Part shown: positions 11,810 through 22,703 of the stretch, piece by piece | Layout: the number at the start of each line of letters is the position of its first letter | Position numbering within the stretch: position 1 is the first letter of the stretch | Source: Coenobita brevimanus | Taxonomy: Eukaryota > Arthropoda > Malacostraca > Decapoda > Coenobitidae | Direction of reading: 5' to 3' | Assembly: GCA_032717465.1 (NCBI GenBank) | Contig: CM064665.1 | Span: forward strand, 23,606,088-23,670,087 | Length of the DNA: 64,000 nt | The notes under the pieces: generated by a model | What the model saw: only the letters and a program-made list of their open reading frames with translations | Told to the model about the DNA's origin: nothing | Databases searched by the model: none | Position numbers and translations under genes: made by a program

Positions 11810-12474
11810 TAGTGCGGTGGTTGTTGAGGTATGACAGTTGTGGTTATTCAGGTCATCTAAGGACTCTTGAAATCCATACAATTAATTCTGGTCAGTACAT
11901 GTAACTTTGGGTCATACTTATAACGATGTGCCAAAAACCACCCATATCTGTGAAATGACTGTTGAGATGTGTCGATACATGTCTTTCAAGAGTGGGTAGG
12001 GAGGGTAGAACTGAGTGTGAGTGGTAGATTGGAATGATGATGGGTGATGGGATATGCTGGATGAAGTACACCTTTTGAAGATGGGTGCTGTAAAACTGAC
12101 GGGAAGATGTAGGTCAAAGAAGTGGGGAGGGAGACATACATAGGGTCGGAGAAAGAAAAAGGAGATTTGGGGCAGAACAGTGATACAAGGTTGGACATGT
12201 TGGAAGAAGTATATCCACTGAAGATGGGGGCTGTAAAGATGTCGGTAAGGCGTAAGTCGAAGAGGGGGGAGAGAAACATGGCGAGGGTTGAGAAGAAGAA
12301 AAGGGTGGGATGGGGCAGGATCGTGATGCAAGGTGTGCCAGGAGAGGAAGGGGACACCATGTGAAGATAAAGGTAGTAAGAACCTAATCGGTGCATATGT
12401 GATAATCGAGAGGGAGGGATGGACTGAGAAGATGGTGGGGGGGGACGGGACTGTGATGGGGGGAATATATCTTG
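11810..12474 (+). repeat. Tandem repeat with ~142-bp unit (left part)
   Basis: Landmarks TGAAGATGGGTGCTGTAAA (12075), TGAAGATGGGGGCTGTAAA (12218) and TGAAGATAAAGGTAGTAAG (12361) recur every 142-143 bases. A unit-initial motif GGTGGTTGTTGAGGTAT at about 11817 recurs as GGTGGTTGTTGAAGCTAT at about 13265. Units are diverged by substitutions and short indels. Overlapping minus-strand Pro/Ser-rich open frames are a by-product of the G-rich repeat. Confidence 0.7.
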
Positions 12475-13245
12475 TGAAGGTGAATTGCAGGCCTTGAAGA
12501 ATGAGTTTTGGAAAGTGTGTAAGAAACGGAATCTAAAAGTAAATATACTGAAGGGTAAAGCTGTGGTCTTCGAGAGAAATGAAGTCACTGAATGCACAGT
12601 GTGATTGGATGACAAGGAAAGTGAAAATGTGAGTACATTTAAGTACTGGGGTAGTGTGATGAATAAGGATGGAAGTTTAGAGGATGAAGTATTTGAAAGA
12701 GTACAGCAAGGATGAAAGGTTGCTGTGTTTTGAAAGCAGTGATAAGAAACAGGGAAATGATCATGGCTGTAAAAAAGTCGCTACATAATTATATTGTGAT
12801 ACCAACTTTAACGTATGGAAGCGAAGCTTGGACGTGGGTGAATGGGGACAACTCAAGAGTGAGGACAGTGGAAATGGTTTTTTTGAGAGGGACATGAGGA
12901 GTTCCATTGAGGGAGAGACTGACAAATGAGGAAGTGAAGGAGGTTGTGGTGTGGATATGGATCTGATAGAAAGCGTTACGAGAAGTACTTTGAGGTGGTT
13001 TGGTCATGCGGAAAGGATGGAGAGTGAGACTTACGAGGAGAGTGTATGTGAGTGACATGGAGTGGGGGAGAGGGAGGGGGAGACCGATATTGAGATGGAG
13101 GGATGGAGTGGAAAGGTTTACGAAAAAAGGGGGATTTGAGCTGGGGGAGGGCATCGAAATGGCGGGGGAGACAGAGTGATATAGAAGCAATTTGTCTGTG
13201 GCCATCCTTTATGGGATTAAGGCGTCAGGCTGTAGATAGGCAGAC
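12475..13245 (+). pseudogene. LINE reverse transcriptase C-terminal remnant with 3' tail
   Basis: Conceptual translation in several frames gives ELQALKNEFWKVCKKRNLKV, FKYWGSVMNKDGSLEDEVF, PTLTYGSEAWTW and STLRWFGHAERM. This is the characteristic order of the region C-terminal to the reverse transcriptase core in RTE/CR1-like LINE ORF2 proteins. Stops and frameshifts separate the pieces, for example a TGA after TVECTV-type sequence and another near 12714, so it is dead. It ends in a 3' tail (GTGGCCATCC...GGGATTAAGGCGTCAGGC) that is also found at 49645-49690 (minus) and about 27175 (plus). It lies between two blocks of the ~142-bp tandem repeat and probably inserted into that array. Confidence 0.75.
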
Positions 13246-13249
13246 AGGT

Positions 13250-13720
13250 GAGCGGTTTTGGTAGGGTGGTTGTTGAAGCTATCAGTTATATAATATACAC
13301 CACATCAAAGCAGAAAGAATGGGATGGATGAAAGGGAGTGAACGCTGACATGGCATGGATAGTGGTGAATGTTGGGGTATGCTGGTGGTGGTATGCCCTG
13401 TAAAGATGGATGTTGTGCCGTAAGTAGGGCGATAAAATGTATGTCACAGGTGGGGAGCAGTCACTTTTATGATATTTACCACACCAGAGCAGAAGTGGGT
13501 AGGGTGTGTGGGAGTGGGTGGGAATGGCTGAGACGGTGGCGGGTGATGGAGTAGGATCGGAAAAATACACCCCGTGAAGATGATGGTTATGTGTGGGGTG
13601 TGGTGGAAAATGAGTGAAACGGGCTGGGACGATGGTGGGTATTGAGGAAGGGTGGGCATAATATCTCCACATGATGGGACTTGTAGGTTGGTGGCTGTTG
13701 AGGTAGTAATGGTATACTTG
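13250..13720 (+). repeat. Tandem repeat with ~142-bp unit (right part)
   Basis: It continues the array interrupted by the LINE remnant. ATACACCACATCAAAGCAGA (about 13298) and TTTACCACACCAGAGCAGAA (about 13474) are matching landmarks, and GGGTGATGGAGTAGGATCGG with GTGAAGATGATGGTTATG mirrors the unit end seen near 12040-12090. Confidence 0.6.
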
Positions 13721-13823
13721 CATTTTTTTTTTTAAGCAGAACAATTAAAGCAACATGTCAGTAAAGGCGCGCTGCTTTCATATTCTGGGTCCTTCACTGC
13801 ATACATAAAAAAAAAAAAAAAAA

Positions 13824-13853
13824 GTCCTCGTGCTGTAGGAACAGTACGAGGAC
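13824..13853. other. Strong short hairpin
   Basis: GTCCTCGTGCTGT and ACAGTACGAGGAC form a 13-bp stem with one mismatch around an AGGA loop, directly after a run of A. Function is unknown. It may be a transposon end or a small structured RNA. Confidence 0.6.
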
Positions 13854-13959
13854 GTGAAGATGTCAATTTTATACTTGCAACCGACTGAGCAGTTGAATCA
13901 GCATAAAACTGGGTTCCCGTTCACCAAGGGTTAGGGCCTGTATAACACGATGTCGTGAC

Positions 13960-14900
13960 ACAAGTGGCACCATCCACCTCCCTACTCACCGCCACCCTCC
14001 CCACTCATAGGTGAATCCCATTTCAATGTCAGGATTCACAATTACCATCGCAATAATCCTTCAGCCACTGTAAGCAATAACCACCAAACCTACACACGAC
14101 CCTACAACTCTCACCACCACCACCACAATCGTTTGGATATAGCACAAATAACAGAATGTCACATAATAATATTCAGTCAACTTCACAAAGCCACAATAAA
14201 CAACCATATTCTTTCATCATAACATCTATCTTCAAATTTTTCATTTTAACCAACTTTAATTTTAATTATCCATCTTTTCTTAATAACCACACAAGACTAT
14301 ATGGATGATTCAGGTCCTTTATCTTAACCATTCTTAATCATAACCATCCTTAATTAAGCTTCAACCTCGTTACCCTCGCCAAGAAAGAGCCATGAGCCAT
14401 CACTACCACCCTTCCCCATGACAAAGACAGTATGCACAATAACCAGCTTTATAACCCTTCAGCCATCACAAACAGGACCACCACCACCAGCACCTTCATT
14501 GTCTGGATAGAAGAATGAATGAATTTTTAGAGATATCTCTATCGCTGAGATTAATTAACCTCGCTTGATTATATACAGTACCAGCTAAAAAGGAACATTC
14601 ATCTTAATCTTATTAACTATCATGTATATTAGTCATCCTATATTTGAATACTTCTCTATCATAACTTCCCTTTAACTTATTCAACCTCACCTCACAGTAA
14701 CGACGCACCACCGCTCTTCACCATATCAAAGGCAGGAGGCACAACAGCCAGCGTCATAACCCTTCCACCACCATAAACAATACCCCCACCACTTGCACAC
14801 GACGCCACCATCACCACCATAATCTCCTTCGCCCCACCATCACCCAACACCCCTACTAAAGCCTTTAAATTTGTACGTCATTCCAAACAAGGAACAGCGA
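13960..14900 (+). repeat. Degenerate tandem duplications, CACCACCA-rich
   Basis: Three diverged blocks (about 14020-14165, 14405-14515, 14720-14845) repeat the order ...CACAATAACCAGC...AACCCTTCAGCCA..., an ACCACCACCACC run, then TCTGGATA/AATCTCCTTC. Spacing is about 310-385 bases. There is no coding content. Confidence 0.5.
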
Positions 14901-14999
14901 GTGATGCACACCCACCCACCAACTTTTCTCGTCTATGACCCAGATATTGACTGTATACCATGATGCTGCCTGGCTGCTCCGACCTCCACCACTATTATT

Positions 15000-15740
15000 A
15001 TTAGGAGTGGTAAACCTGCCACCACTGTTAATATTAGGATAAGATTGCTTGCCAACACAGTTACCATTAGGGTATCTTAAATTAGGTTAGATTGGGTAAA
15101 GTTCAGTTAAAATGAATATTAGGGTACGTTAGCAAGGCATCGCTGTTAACGTAGTTTAGGCTGAGGTGGAATGAGTAATACATTGAGAGGTTAGGTTGGA
15201 ACCATTGTTAATATAAAGACAGGATAGCTGGGTATAGCTGTTCATATTAACAGAAGTTAACGAATCAATCTGCCTACTTACAGCCCTAATCCCTGATGAT
15301 ATGACCACAAACAAATCGCCTCCATGCCATTCTGCTCTTCACCATCAGACTGCCCTTCCTTCAAGTCACACCACCTTCATTTGTGTACCTCACCACTCGA
15401 GCCCTTCACCTCTTCCACGGTCTTTCCCATCCCCTTACCCTCTCCACCACACTCACACTTACCGTCCAAATCTGCATTATTCTACTTTCTCTCCACACGG
15501 GCAAGCAATACCAAGTTACTTCTCGTTACCAATGTAGTTATATTGGTAAGTTAACTTGGCGCCACTGTTAGCATTTGGTAGGTTAACTTGATACCTTTTT
15601 TTTTATTACAAGATAGGATAGGATAGGATAGGATAGGATAGGATAGCATGGCACCATTTTTAAAATTAGGGTAGTTTCCTTGGTACCATTGCAGATGTTA
15701 CCATAGACAAATTTTACATCACTTTCAGACTAGACAAGGT
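15000..15740 (+). repeat. Degenerate minisatellite with (TAGGA)n core
   Basis: Loose units resembling TGGCACCATTGTTAATATTAG followed by GGGTAGGTTAGCTTGG recur at about 15000-15275 and 15530-15720. They include a pure run of TAGGA pentamers at about 15610-15646. The block is split by a LINE tail fragment (15285-15500). Confidence 0.55.
15285..15500 (-). pseudogene. LINE 3' fragment (degenerate)
   Basis: It resembles the minus-strand LINE remnant at 49645-50110: CCACAAACAAATCGCCTCCA here against CCACAAACAAATCCCCCCCA there. On the complementary strand, GTGGAGAGGGTAAGGGGATGG corresponds to the region coding VEGGKGMEK in the other copy. It is short and heavily mutated, and orientation follows from the better copy. 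Confidence 0.45.
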
Positions 15741-16315
15741 TAGTTTGCTTTGACTGGGTTAGGATTGGAGCAGTTTGGTAAATTTGGCTTTGGGTGGGTT
15801 CAGTCAGGCCTGGTTGATTGTCAACTGATATATTACATTAACAAGATTATGGCAGTGTAACAACAGAGGTCACTGCAGCCGAACAGCACCAGTAAAGACA
15901 GGACAAGGATGAATTATGTAAATATTTATTTAGATTCATACACAACAGTATAAGAAATAAAACAAAACAAAATAATCATGTAACACCATCAAGCATATAA
16001 GAACACCAAGGACACATCAAAAAGCTATGCATAAAATAACTAGAATTAAAATATGGATAAAAAATAAAGGTAAGTGAGAAAGCTGTTTCTTCGCCAAACA
16101 AAAAGGTAATGTGTTAATTTCTATACCCTTTATCTTCAAGAGCCAGAAATATATGCCGTCTATGTCAATAATCGACAATGACGGCACCGTCAATTTTAGT
16201 TCTATGATTTTTACAAGTATGACTTGAAGTCTGCGTACCTTGTCTAAAGACTCATAAACAACGCAGTGAAGTTATACTGAAAATAATAAACAAGAAGGAG
16301 CATGAGAGAATGAAA
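15741..16315. other. No recognisable gene
   Basis: AT-rich sequence with no open frame or terminal repeat that I can identify. Confidence 0.55.
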
Positions 16316-16996
16316 CACCCTCGCCCACCAATTGGTTTTAAGGCCGATCACGGACGTAATTCATCCTTGTCTTATCCTTAACCCTTACCACCAAGTCTGT
16401 TCCAAAATATATCAGAACTGTTTGCCCTGACCTGGCCTGTGACTTTGACTTTGGACATTTCCCTCTGACCTTAACTTTTGGCTAATTATTCTAAGAAAAG
16501 AATCCCTTTATCCTTGCCTTACCCTAGATGCTACCACAAATGTTGGTTTCAGTCGGATAAAAGCAGTTTTAGTTGCCACTGACATATGACCTTCACCCCT
16601 GACCTGTTGTTCTCAAAAGCAACAGGTCAATCGTTTGAGTCATCCTATAGACTTCCAAAAAGTTTGGTTCAAATCAGATCGAAACTGTTGTAGTTATTTT
16701 GTTCAGACATGCACACACGTCTCAATCGACTTTACCCTGTGACCTTGACCTTCGACTGAATCTTTTAAACATCGAACACCATCCTTCTTACCATACCCTC
16801 GACTCTGTCACTAAGTTTGGTCTAAATTGGATGGCAACAGTTTAAGCTGACCTTCCTAGGTCAAATTTCGACCTAGCCCTGTTACCTTCAACTTTGACCT
16901 ATTGTCCTCAAGAACAGTATGTCATCCCCTTGGTTGGTCCTCAAAACGACCCCAAAGTTTGGTTAAAGTCGGATAAGAACTGTCTGAGTTATTCTG

Positions 16997-16998
<2 letters not shown>
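16316..16998 (-). repeat. Dispersed GGTCAAGG-type repeat element, copy A
   Basis: Read on the minus strand it starts GAACAGAATAACTC next to a (GT)n tract and ends CCTTAAAACCAATTGGTGG. The copy at 53670-55803 starts GAACAAAATAACTC next to (GT)n and ends CCTTAAAACCAACTGGCGA. The interior is built of loosely tandem modules of about 110-130 bases, each with a GGTCAAGGTCACAGG-like core, a CAAACTT(T/G)GTGG-like motif and AAGGATAAAGGGATTC. No coding capacity is seen. Confidence 0.7.

Positions 16999-17067
<69 letters not shown>
16999..17067. repeat. (CA)n microsatellite
   Basis: About 35 CA dinucleotides at the boundary of repeat element copy A. The equivalent boundary of copy B (53670-53722) is also (GT)n, so the microsatellite looks like part of the element's end. 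Confidence 0.9.
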
Positions 17068-17069
<2 letters not shown>

Positions 17070-17231
17070 TTAACTATCCCCGTCACCATTAACTATCCCC
17101 GTCACCAACTCCCGCTCTCTCCCTCACTCTCTTTTTCAGACTAATTCTTACTCACTACGTTATTATTTCGTAACAGTATGTTACTTTCAGTTTAATGTAA
17201 TGAAAAAAAAAAATTGCTATTGTATAAACAG

Positions 17232-18023
17232 TGTTACATAGCCTATGATTTCATCATCCATTGTGTAATTTTAACGCACAGTATGCTGCATGTTTGATCA
17301 CGAGCGTGTTCTGCCTCAGTCCCCCCCTTCTACCGTTATAGTAGAGTAAGTCGACATCTCTGTTATACTTTGCGGGATTGTCATCTCTTTGTCCCCATGG
17401 CTTCATTTGCGCGTCCTCATTACAAGTTGTATCAGGCTCTGCTGGCCCCTATATAATGAGCTCAGTCTCTGCATCATTGCCACTTAGATCTGCTCCTCAT
17501 TTTGTTCACATCTCTGTCCTCCCCTGTACAGATATTATTATTATTGTGAGTGCTCAAGAAATCTCCAACCATCTAGCAGCTGTGTGTAATTTGAGTATTA
17601 CTGTTATTGCATTTTTTCTTGTACTGTATAGCATAAGTTTAATTTGTAGGCCTAGTGAAGTTTTTGTAATTTATGTAGGGTTCTTTGTCAGTCATTTTTG
17701 ATAATAGTTTGTATCTGTAATAATTTATCTGGCATTCACTGAGTATTATCTGGTATCTCATTTTATCAGGGCTGACTTAGATAAATTTACTCTTGCTAAC
17801 TTCGTGTTAATAGAGGCTATTGCAGTTAACCATATATTTAACCTGTTTATTTGCCATTACATTATCCTTATGAGTTCTGAATGTTTTGTTGTTAATTTAA
17901 GCATTAAACTTTAACTTGTAATTTTACCTAACTCTTTTGTTTTGAACCTGGAACTTTACGGGACAGTAGTGACTCTTCGTATTCTCACTTAAAGTGTACG
18001 TTATCTTTCTCTGTTCCGTAACA
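17232..18023 (+). repeat. 5' LTR, copy 2
   Basis: It starts TGTTAC and ends GTAACA. A TATA box lies at 17450-17456. Length equals that of the 3' LTR (792 bp). It is preceded by the ACAG target duplication. A 107-codon open frame inside it (17378-17701) occurs identically in the 3' LTR and is not considered a gene. Confidence 0.95.
17450..17456 (+). promoter_or_regulatory. TATA box in 5' LTR driving the retrotransposon
   Basis: TATATAA is followed closely by GAGCTCAGTC (initiator-like). As the upstream LTR of a complete element it is the likely promoter for the genomic RNA and the Gag-Pol message. Confidence 0.6.
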
Positions 18024-18029
18024 TAAATT

Positions 18030-18040
18030 TGGCGACCTCA
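18030..18040 (+). other. Primer binding site (tRNA 3'-end complement)
   Basis: TGGCGACCTCA lies 6 bases after the 5' LTR end. TGG pairs with the CCA tail, and CGACC would pair with a tRNA whose acceptor 3' strand ends GGTCG. The identity of the primer tRNA (arginine-type is a possibility) is inference. Confidence 0.65.
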
Positions 18041-18104
18041 TATCAGGATATTCAGGATATTATCATAAGGATATTGTTTGATATTTTGTGACTGTGATAT
18101 ATTC

Positions 18105-21100
18105 ATGATGGCTACTATTTCTACACTTGATGAAGCCAAGGACTTTTTGTCAAATGTGCAAACAGTGTGTGATATAGAAAACAGAACAAAGAATGAACTT
18201 AAGCTTGTTGCTCAACAATTGGGAATTGCAGTTCACTCTCATCATTCTAAGGATCAAATTGTTGGCATGATTAATAAAAGCTTGTTTAATGTAACTCCTC
18301 CAAATGAGCAAACGCAGATTGAATTAGCTAAGTTACAGCTAGCTCTGCAGGAGGCTCGTGCTAAAGAAGCTGAATTTCAGGCAAATGCTAAGCAGGCGGA
18401 ATCTCAGGCTCGTATTGAAGAGGCACAGATACAGGCTCAGGCACAAGTTGAACTTGCCAGGATTCAGGCAGACCATGAGTATCGCATGAAACAAGGTGGA
18501 ACTGGATCATCTAGCTCTGATGATTTTGATGTGGCTAAAAATGTTAAACTTGTCCCTCCTTTTAATGAATCTGATTTAACAAAGTATTTTCAGTTGTTTG
18601 AGAGGGTAGCTACAGGTTTTAATTGGCCTAAGGAGTATTGGCCAGTACTCCTTCAAACTGTTCTCACCGGTAAAGCTCAAGTAACTTATGCATCTTTGCC
18701 TCAGGATCAATCTGATAATTATGATGTAGTTAAGAGCTTAATTCTTAAGGCCTATGAGCTTGTTCCTGAAGCCTATAGAGTAAAATTTAGGACAACTTAC
18801 AAGCAAGATAAGCAATCCCATGTTGAGTATGCAAAAATCAAAGAAGATCTGTTAGAGCAGTGGTTAAATTCTAAGAATGTGGATTCTGATTTTGACAAAT
18901 TTAAGCAGATGATTTTGCTGGAGGACTTCAAAAGGTGTATTTATAAAGATGTAAGCCTATATCTTGATGAGAAAAGAATAGATAATTTGTCTGATGCTGC
19001 AGTTTTAGCTGATGAGTATGTTCTCACTCACAAGAGATATTCTAGAGAAAAAGGGAAAGCTGAGAGTAAGTACGTTGCCTCTACTCAGAGTACAGGTAAC
19101 AGGAAAGAGAATAAGGATGATGTTTCTCAGGAAGTAAATACCAGCTTCACCTCTAGATTTCAGAAAAGTAAATGTACTTATTGTAGTAAGCTTGGTCATA
19201 CTACGGAGAGATGTTTCAGGAGACAGCGTGATGTGAACAAAAAGGAGTCTTTAAATATTCAGTCAATTGGTCTAGTGTCCACTCTTGAGAGTTCCCAGAA
19301 TTCTTTAACTGAGTTAACTGAACCTGCTTTGAGGGGTAACTTAAATTCTCATGATGGAGCTCCTCTTTTGAGCAGTAACGTGGGTGACACTCTCAAGAGT
19401 TCATGTGCTAATTTCCTGTCTGATGGTTTTGTCAGTCCTCTGGACAGTAATGACAGGAAATCAGTTAAAATATATCGTGATACAGGTGCTTGCCAATCCC
19501 TTATGCTGACCAGTGTTCTAGGCTCTAATTTTAATTCCTCTGATGAAACTGTAATCTTACAAGGTGTAGGGAATAATTACTTCTCTGTTCCTCTGTGCAG
19601 AGTGAATTTAGAGTCTGGTTTTGTTAATGGTTCTGTTATGGTTGGGTTGGTTGAGACACTCCCAATGTCAGGTGTAACTTTCTTACTTGGAAATGATATT
19701 GGTGGAAGTCAAGTGTGTCCAGCTCCTCAGTTGTCTAGTGAGCCAGTGGCTGTGTCCCTGGATTGTGATGTCCCTGATGTGTTCCCTGCATGTGCTGTCA
19801 CTAGGGCTAAGTCTAAAGTTACTGGTGATTTAGAGGATAATGATGATGATGATGTTATCCTAGCTGACACTTTTCTTGCTAATTTGGACCACTCACCGGA
19901 TGAGGCAGTACCCCGTAGTGTTGATAATTTGTCTCGTCAAGAGTTGGTTGAGTTGCAGGTTGCTGACCCTGAGTTGAAAGGGCTAGCTAACTCTGCTTAC
20001 AGTGAAGAAGAGTCAGCCGGTGCTTCTACTTGTTATTATGTAAAGTCAGGAGTACTTATGAGGAAGTGGAGACCCCCAACAGCATCAGCCGACTGTGAAT
20101 GGGAGGTTGTACATCAAGTTGTCATCCCTCGTGTTTGTAGGCAGGATATCATTCGAGTGGCTCATGATTCCAGTTTGGCAGGACACTTTGGAGTGAGGAA
20201 GACTGTGGCACGCATTTTGAAACACTTCTACTGGCCAGGTATCTTCAGGGATGTTTCCTGGTATTGTAAGTCTTGTCACACCTGTCAAGTTGTGGGAAAG
20301 TGTAATCAGACCGAAAAGGTTGCACCTCTAGTTCCCATTCCTCCTTTTGAGGCGCCTTTCACCCGTGCGTTGGTGGATATTGTGGGCCCTCTTCCTAAGA
20401 CTTCTTCAGGATTTTCTTATGTGTTGACCATGATTGATATGGCTACTCGTTATCCTGAAGCCATTCCACTTAGAAACATCTCAGCAAAGAACGTGGTTAA
20501 GGAAATGCTAGGGTTCTTCACAAAGTTTGGTCTGCCCAAGGAGGTACAGTCAGACCGAGGAAGTAATTTCATGTCAAACGTTTTCAAACAGTCTCTGAAA
20601 GAGTTGGGCATCACCCAGATCACGTCTTCAGCTTACCATCCCCAGACCCAAGGAGCGTTGGAGAGATATCATCAAACACTCAAATCGATGCTCAAGAAAT
20701 ACTGTTTGGAACATCAGAAAGACTGGGATAAAGGTCTTCCATTCGTTGTGTTTGCCGCAAGAGAATCTCCAAATGAATCACTGGGCTTCTCACCTTTTGA
20801 ACTACTGTTTGGCCATGAAGTAAGAGGACCCCTTAAGTTACTCAAGGAATGCTGGCTGTCGGAGGAAGATGACGTCAACCTGCTGGAGTATGTGATGAAG
20901 TTCAAAGAACGGCTGTCCACTGCTTTACAGCTGGCGAGAGAGAATTTAGGAGCTGCTCAGGAGAAGATGAAGACTTGGTATGATAAGAAGTCCAGGTTAC
21001 GCCACTTTCAGCCAGGAGATCAGGTTTTGATTCTGCTACCAGTTCATGGGCAACCTCTTCAAGCCAAGTTTAGTGGTCCTTATTTCGTGGAGAAGAAACT

Positions 21101-22703
21101 CAGTGATGTCAGCTATGTCATCGCCACACCAGATCGTAGAAAGAGCAAGCAACTATGTCACATCAACATGCTAAAGTTATATCACAGGCGGGACGAAAAT
21201 AATCCAGTCTGCACTGTAGCTGTTCCACCCGAGTCTGCAAGTGAAGCTCTCCCATGCAGTATGAGCCTGAGTGATAGTTTGGGGAAGAATCCTGATATCA
21301 TGAATGATCTCCAGACTAAGCTTTCTCATCTACCACCCAAGGAAAGGCAGGAGTTTTCGGCATTACTGCAGGAGTACCCGCAAGTGTTCCGTGCTACTCC
21401 AGGAAGAACCACTGTGTTGATGCATGATGTCGATGTTGGAGACGCAAAGCCAATTAAATTGCCTCCTTACCGTGTGAACCCAGTGAAAGTTCCTCTCATC
21501 CAGAAGGAGCTTGGCTACCTGTTGGACCACAAGATGATTGAGCCCTGTCAGAGCGAGTGGAGTTCTCCTGTCACTCTAGTCCCTAAGCCAGGTGGGTCAC
21601 AGAGGCTTTGCATCGACTACAGACGTGTTAATCAGATAACCAAAACAGACACTTACCCTCTCCCTCGTGTGGAAGATTGCATAGACAAGATCGGAAAGGC
21701 TAGGTACATAAGTAAGTTTGATTTGTTAAAGGGATACTGGCAAGTACCTATGACTGAACGTGCTAGGGAGATCTCATGTTTTGTAACACTAGGAAAGGCT
21801 TTTGCATGTTCGGTAATGCCATATGGTATGAAAAATGCACCAGCCACATTTCAGAAGCTCATGAATGTTGTAACAGAGGGTTTGGCAGGGTGTGTTGTTT
21901 ATATTGATGATGTATTAATCTTCAGTGACAACTGGAAAGATCACCTATGCCATGTCAGTAAATTTCTTGACCGTTTGGTTCATGCTAATCTTGTAGCTAA
22001 TTTATCAAAGTGTGAGTTTGGTCAAGCTAAAGTTCAGTACCTTGGGTATGTAATTGGTGATGGACATGTTGCACCACCAGGAGCTAAGGTTCAGGTTATA
22101 AGTGATCTTCCCAGACCTAAAAGTAGGAAAGAGCTACAAAGATTTTTGGGAATGGTAGGTTATTACAGGAGATTTGTTCTTAACTTTTCTATTCTTGTAT
22201 CACCACTTACAGACCTACTGAAAAAGGGAGTTGAATTTGTCTGGACCGATAACTGTGAATCCTCTTTCAACAAACTTAAAGCTATTCTATTAAGTCAGCC
22301 AGTGCTCGCTACTCCAAATTTTGCTAAGCCTTTTAAGATGGCTGTTGATGCAAGTGATACAGGAGCTGGGGCTGTTTTGCTGCAAGAGGATGATCAGGGT
22401 ATTGAACATCCTGTATCTTATTACAGTAAGAAGTTCACTCCACCTCAAAAGAACTACTCAACTATTGAGAAAGAGCTTTTGGCCTTGATTTTGGGTTTAC
22501 AGCATTTTTCATTTTATTTGTGTTCTGGTTTTGACCCCATAGTCATTTATACCGATCATAACCCACTGAAATTCCTTAGTAAGTTTAAAGATAAAAATCA
22601 GAGATTGGCAAGATGGAGTCTACTTCTTCAGGAGTATTCATTAGACATACAACATGTCAAGGGGAAAGAAAATGTTATTGCAGATTGCTTATCTAGACTT
22701 TAG
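18105..22703 (+). CDS. Gag-Pol polyprotein (1532 aa), integrase before reverse transcriptase
   Basis: A single uninterrupted frame encodes Gag and Pol. The open frame extends upstream to a TTG, but the first ATGs are 18105 and 18108 (MMATISTLDEAKDF), so translation is taken from there. Residues 1-340 are Gag, with a Glu/Ala/Gln-rich coiled-coil-like stretch at about 75-140. A CCHC knuckle (CTYCSKLGHTTERC) begins at 357. Protease DTG is at 459-461. The integrase H2C2 motif spans about 694-728 and the DDE triad is D758, D817 (QSDRG) and E853, with DD35E spacing. A GPY/F-like module follows. RT has LVPKPGGSQRLCIDYRR and YIDD at 1266, and RNase H has its first aspartate at 1415. The protein ends soon after YTDHNPL, with no second integrase. 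All recognisable catalytic residues are present, so it may be active. How Pol is down-regulated relative to Gag is unclear, because no frameshift site or stop separates them. Confidence 0.93.
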   Translation: MMATISTLDEAKDFLSNVQTVCDIENRTKNELKLVAQQLGIAVHSHHSKDQIVGMINKSLFNVTPPNEQTQIELAKLQLALQEARAKEAEFQANAKQAESQARIEEAQIQAQAQVELARIQADHEYRMKQGGTGSSSSDDFDVAKNVKLVPPFNESDLTKYFQLFERVATGFNWPKEYWPVLLQTVLTGKAQVTYASLPQDQSDNYDVVKSLILKAYELVPEAYRVKFRTTYKQDKQSHVEYAKIKEDLLEQWLNSKNVDSDFDKFKQMILLEDFKRCIYKDVSLYLDEKRIDNLSDAAVLADEYVLTHKRYSREKGKAESKYVASTQSTGNRKENKDDVSQEVNTSFTSRFQKSKCTYCSKLGHTTERCFRRQRDVNKKESLNIQSIGLVSTLESSQNSLTELTEPALRGNLNSHDGAPLLSSNVGDTLKSSCANFLSDGFVSPLDSNDRKSVKIYRDTGACQSLMLTSVLGSNFNSSDETVILQGVGNNYFSVPLCRVNLESGFVNGSVMVGLVETLPMSGVTFLLGNDIGGSQVCPAPQLSSEPVAVSLDCDVPDVFPACAVTRAKSKVTGDLEDNDDDDVILADTFLANLDHSPDEAVPRSVDNLSRQELVELQVADPELKGLANSAYSEEESAGASTCYYVKSGVLMRKWRPPTASADCEWEVVHQVVIPRVCRQDIIRVAHDSSLAGHFGVRKTVARILKHFYWPGIFRDVSWYCKSCHTCQVVGKCNQTEKVAPLVPIPPFEAPFTRALVDIVGPLPKTSSGFSYVLTMIDMATRYPEAIPLRNISAKNVVKEMLGFFTKFGLPKEVQSDRGSNFMSNVFKQSLKELGITQITSSAYHPQTQGALERYHQTLKSMLKKYCLEHQKDWDKGLPFVVFAARESPNESLGFSPFELLFGHEVRGPLKLLKECWLSEEDDVNLLEYVMKFKERLSTALQLARENLGAAQEKMKTWYDKKSRLRHFQPGDQVLILLPVHGQPLQAKFSGPYFVEKKLSDVSYVIATPDRRKSKQLCHINMLKLYHRRDENNPVCTVAVPPESASEALPCSMSLSDSLGKNPDIMNDLQTKLSHLPPKERQEFSALLQEYPQVFRATPGRTTVLMHDVDVGDAKPIKLPPYRVNPVKVPLIQKELGYLLDHKMIEPCQSEWSSPVTLVPKPGGSQRLCIDYRRVNQITKTDTYPLPRVEDCIDKIGKARYISKFDLLKGYWQVPMTERAREISCFVTLGKAFACSVMPYGMKNAPATFQKLMNVVTEGLAGCVVYIDDVLIFSDNWKDHLCHVSKFLDRLVHANLVANLSKCEFGQAKVQYLGYVIGDGHVAPPGAKVQVISDLPRPKSRKELQRFLGMVGYYRRFVLNFSILVSPLTDLLKKGVEFVWTDNCESSFNKLKAILLSQPVLATPNFAKPFKMAVDASDTGAGAVLLQEDDQGIEHPVSYYSKKFTPPQKNYSTIEKELLALILGLQHFSFYLCSGFDPIVIYTDHNPLKFLSKFKDKNQRLARWSLLLQEYSLDIQHVKGKENVIADCLSRL

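Noticed and set aside
15610..15646. Arthropod telomere-type (TTAGG)n array
   Set aside because: The pentamer is TAGGA and is not a permutation of TTAGG. The array is short and interstitial.
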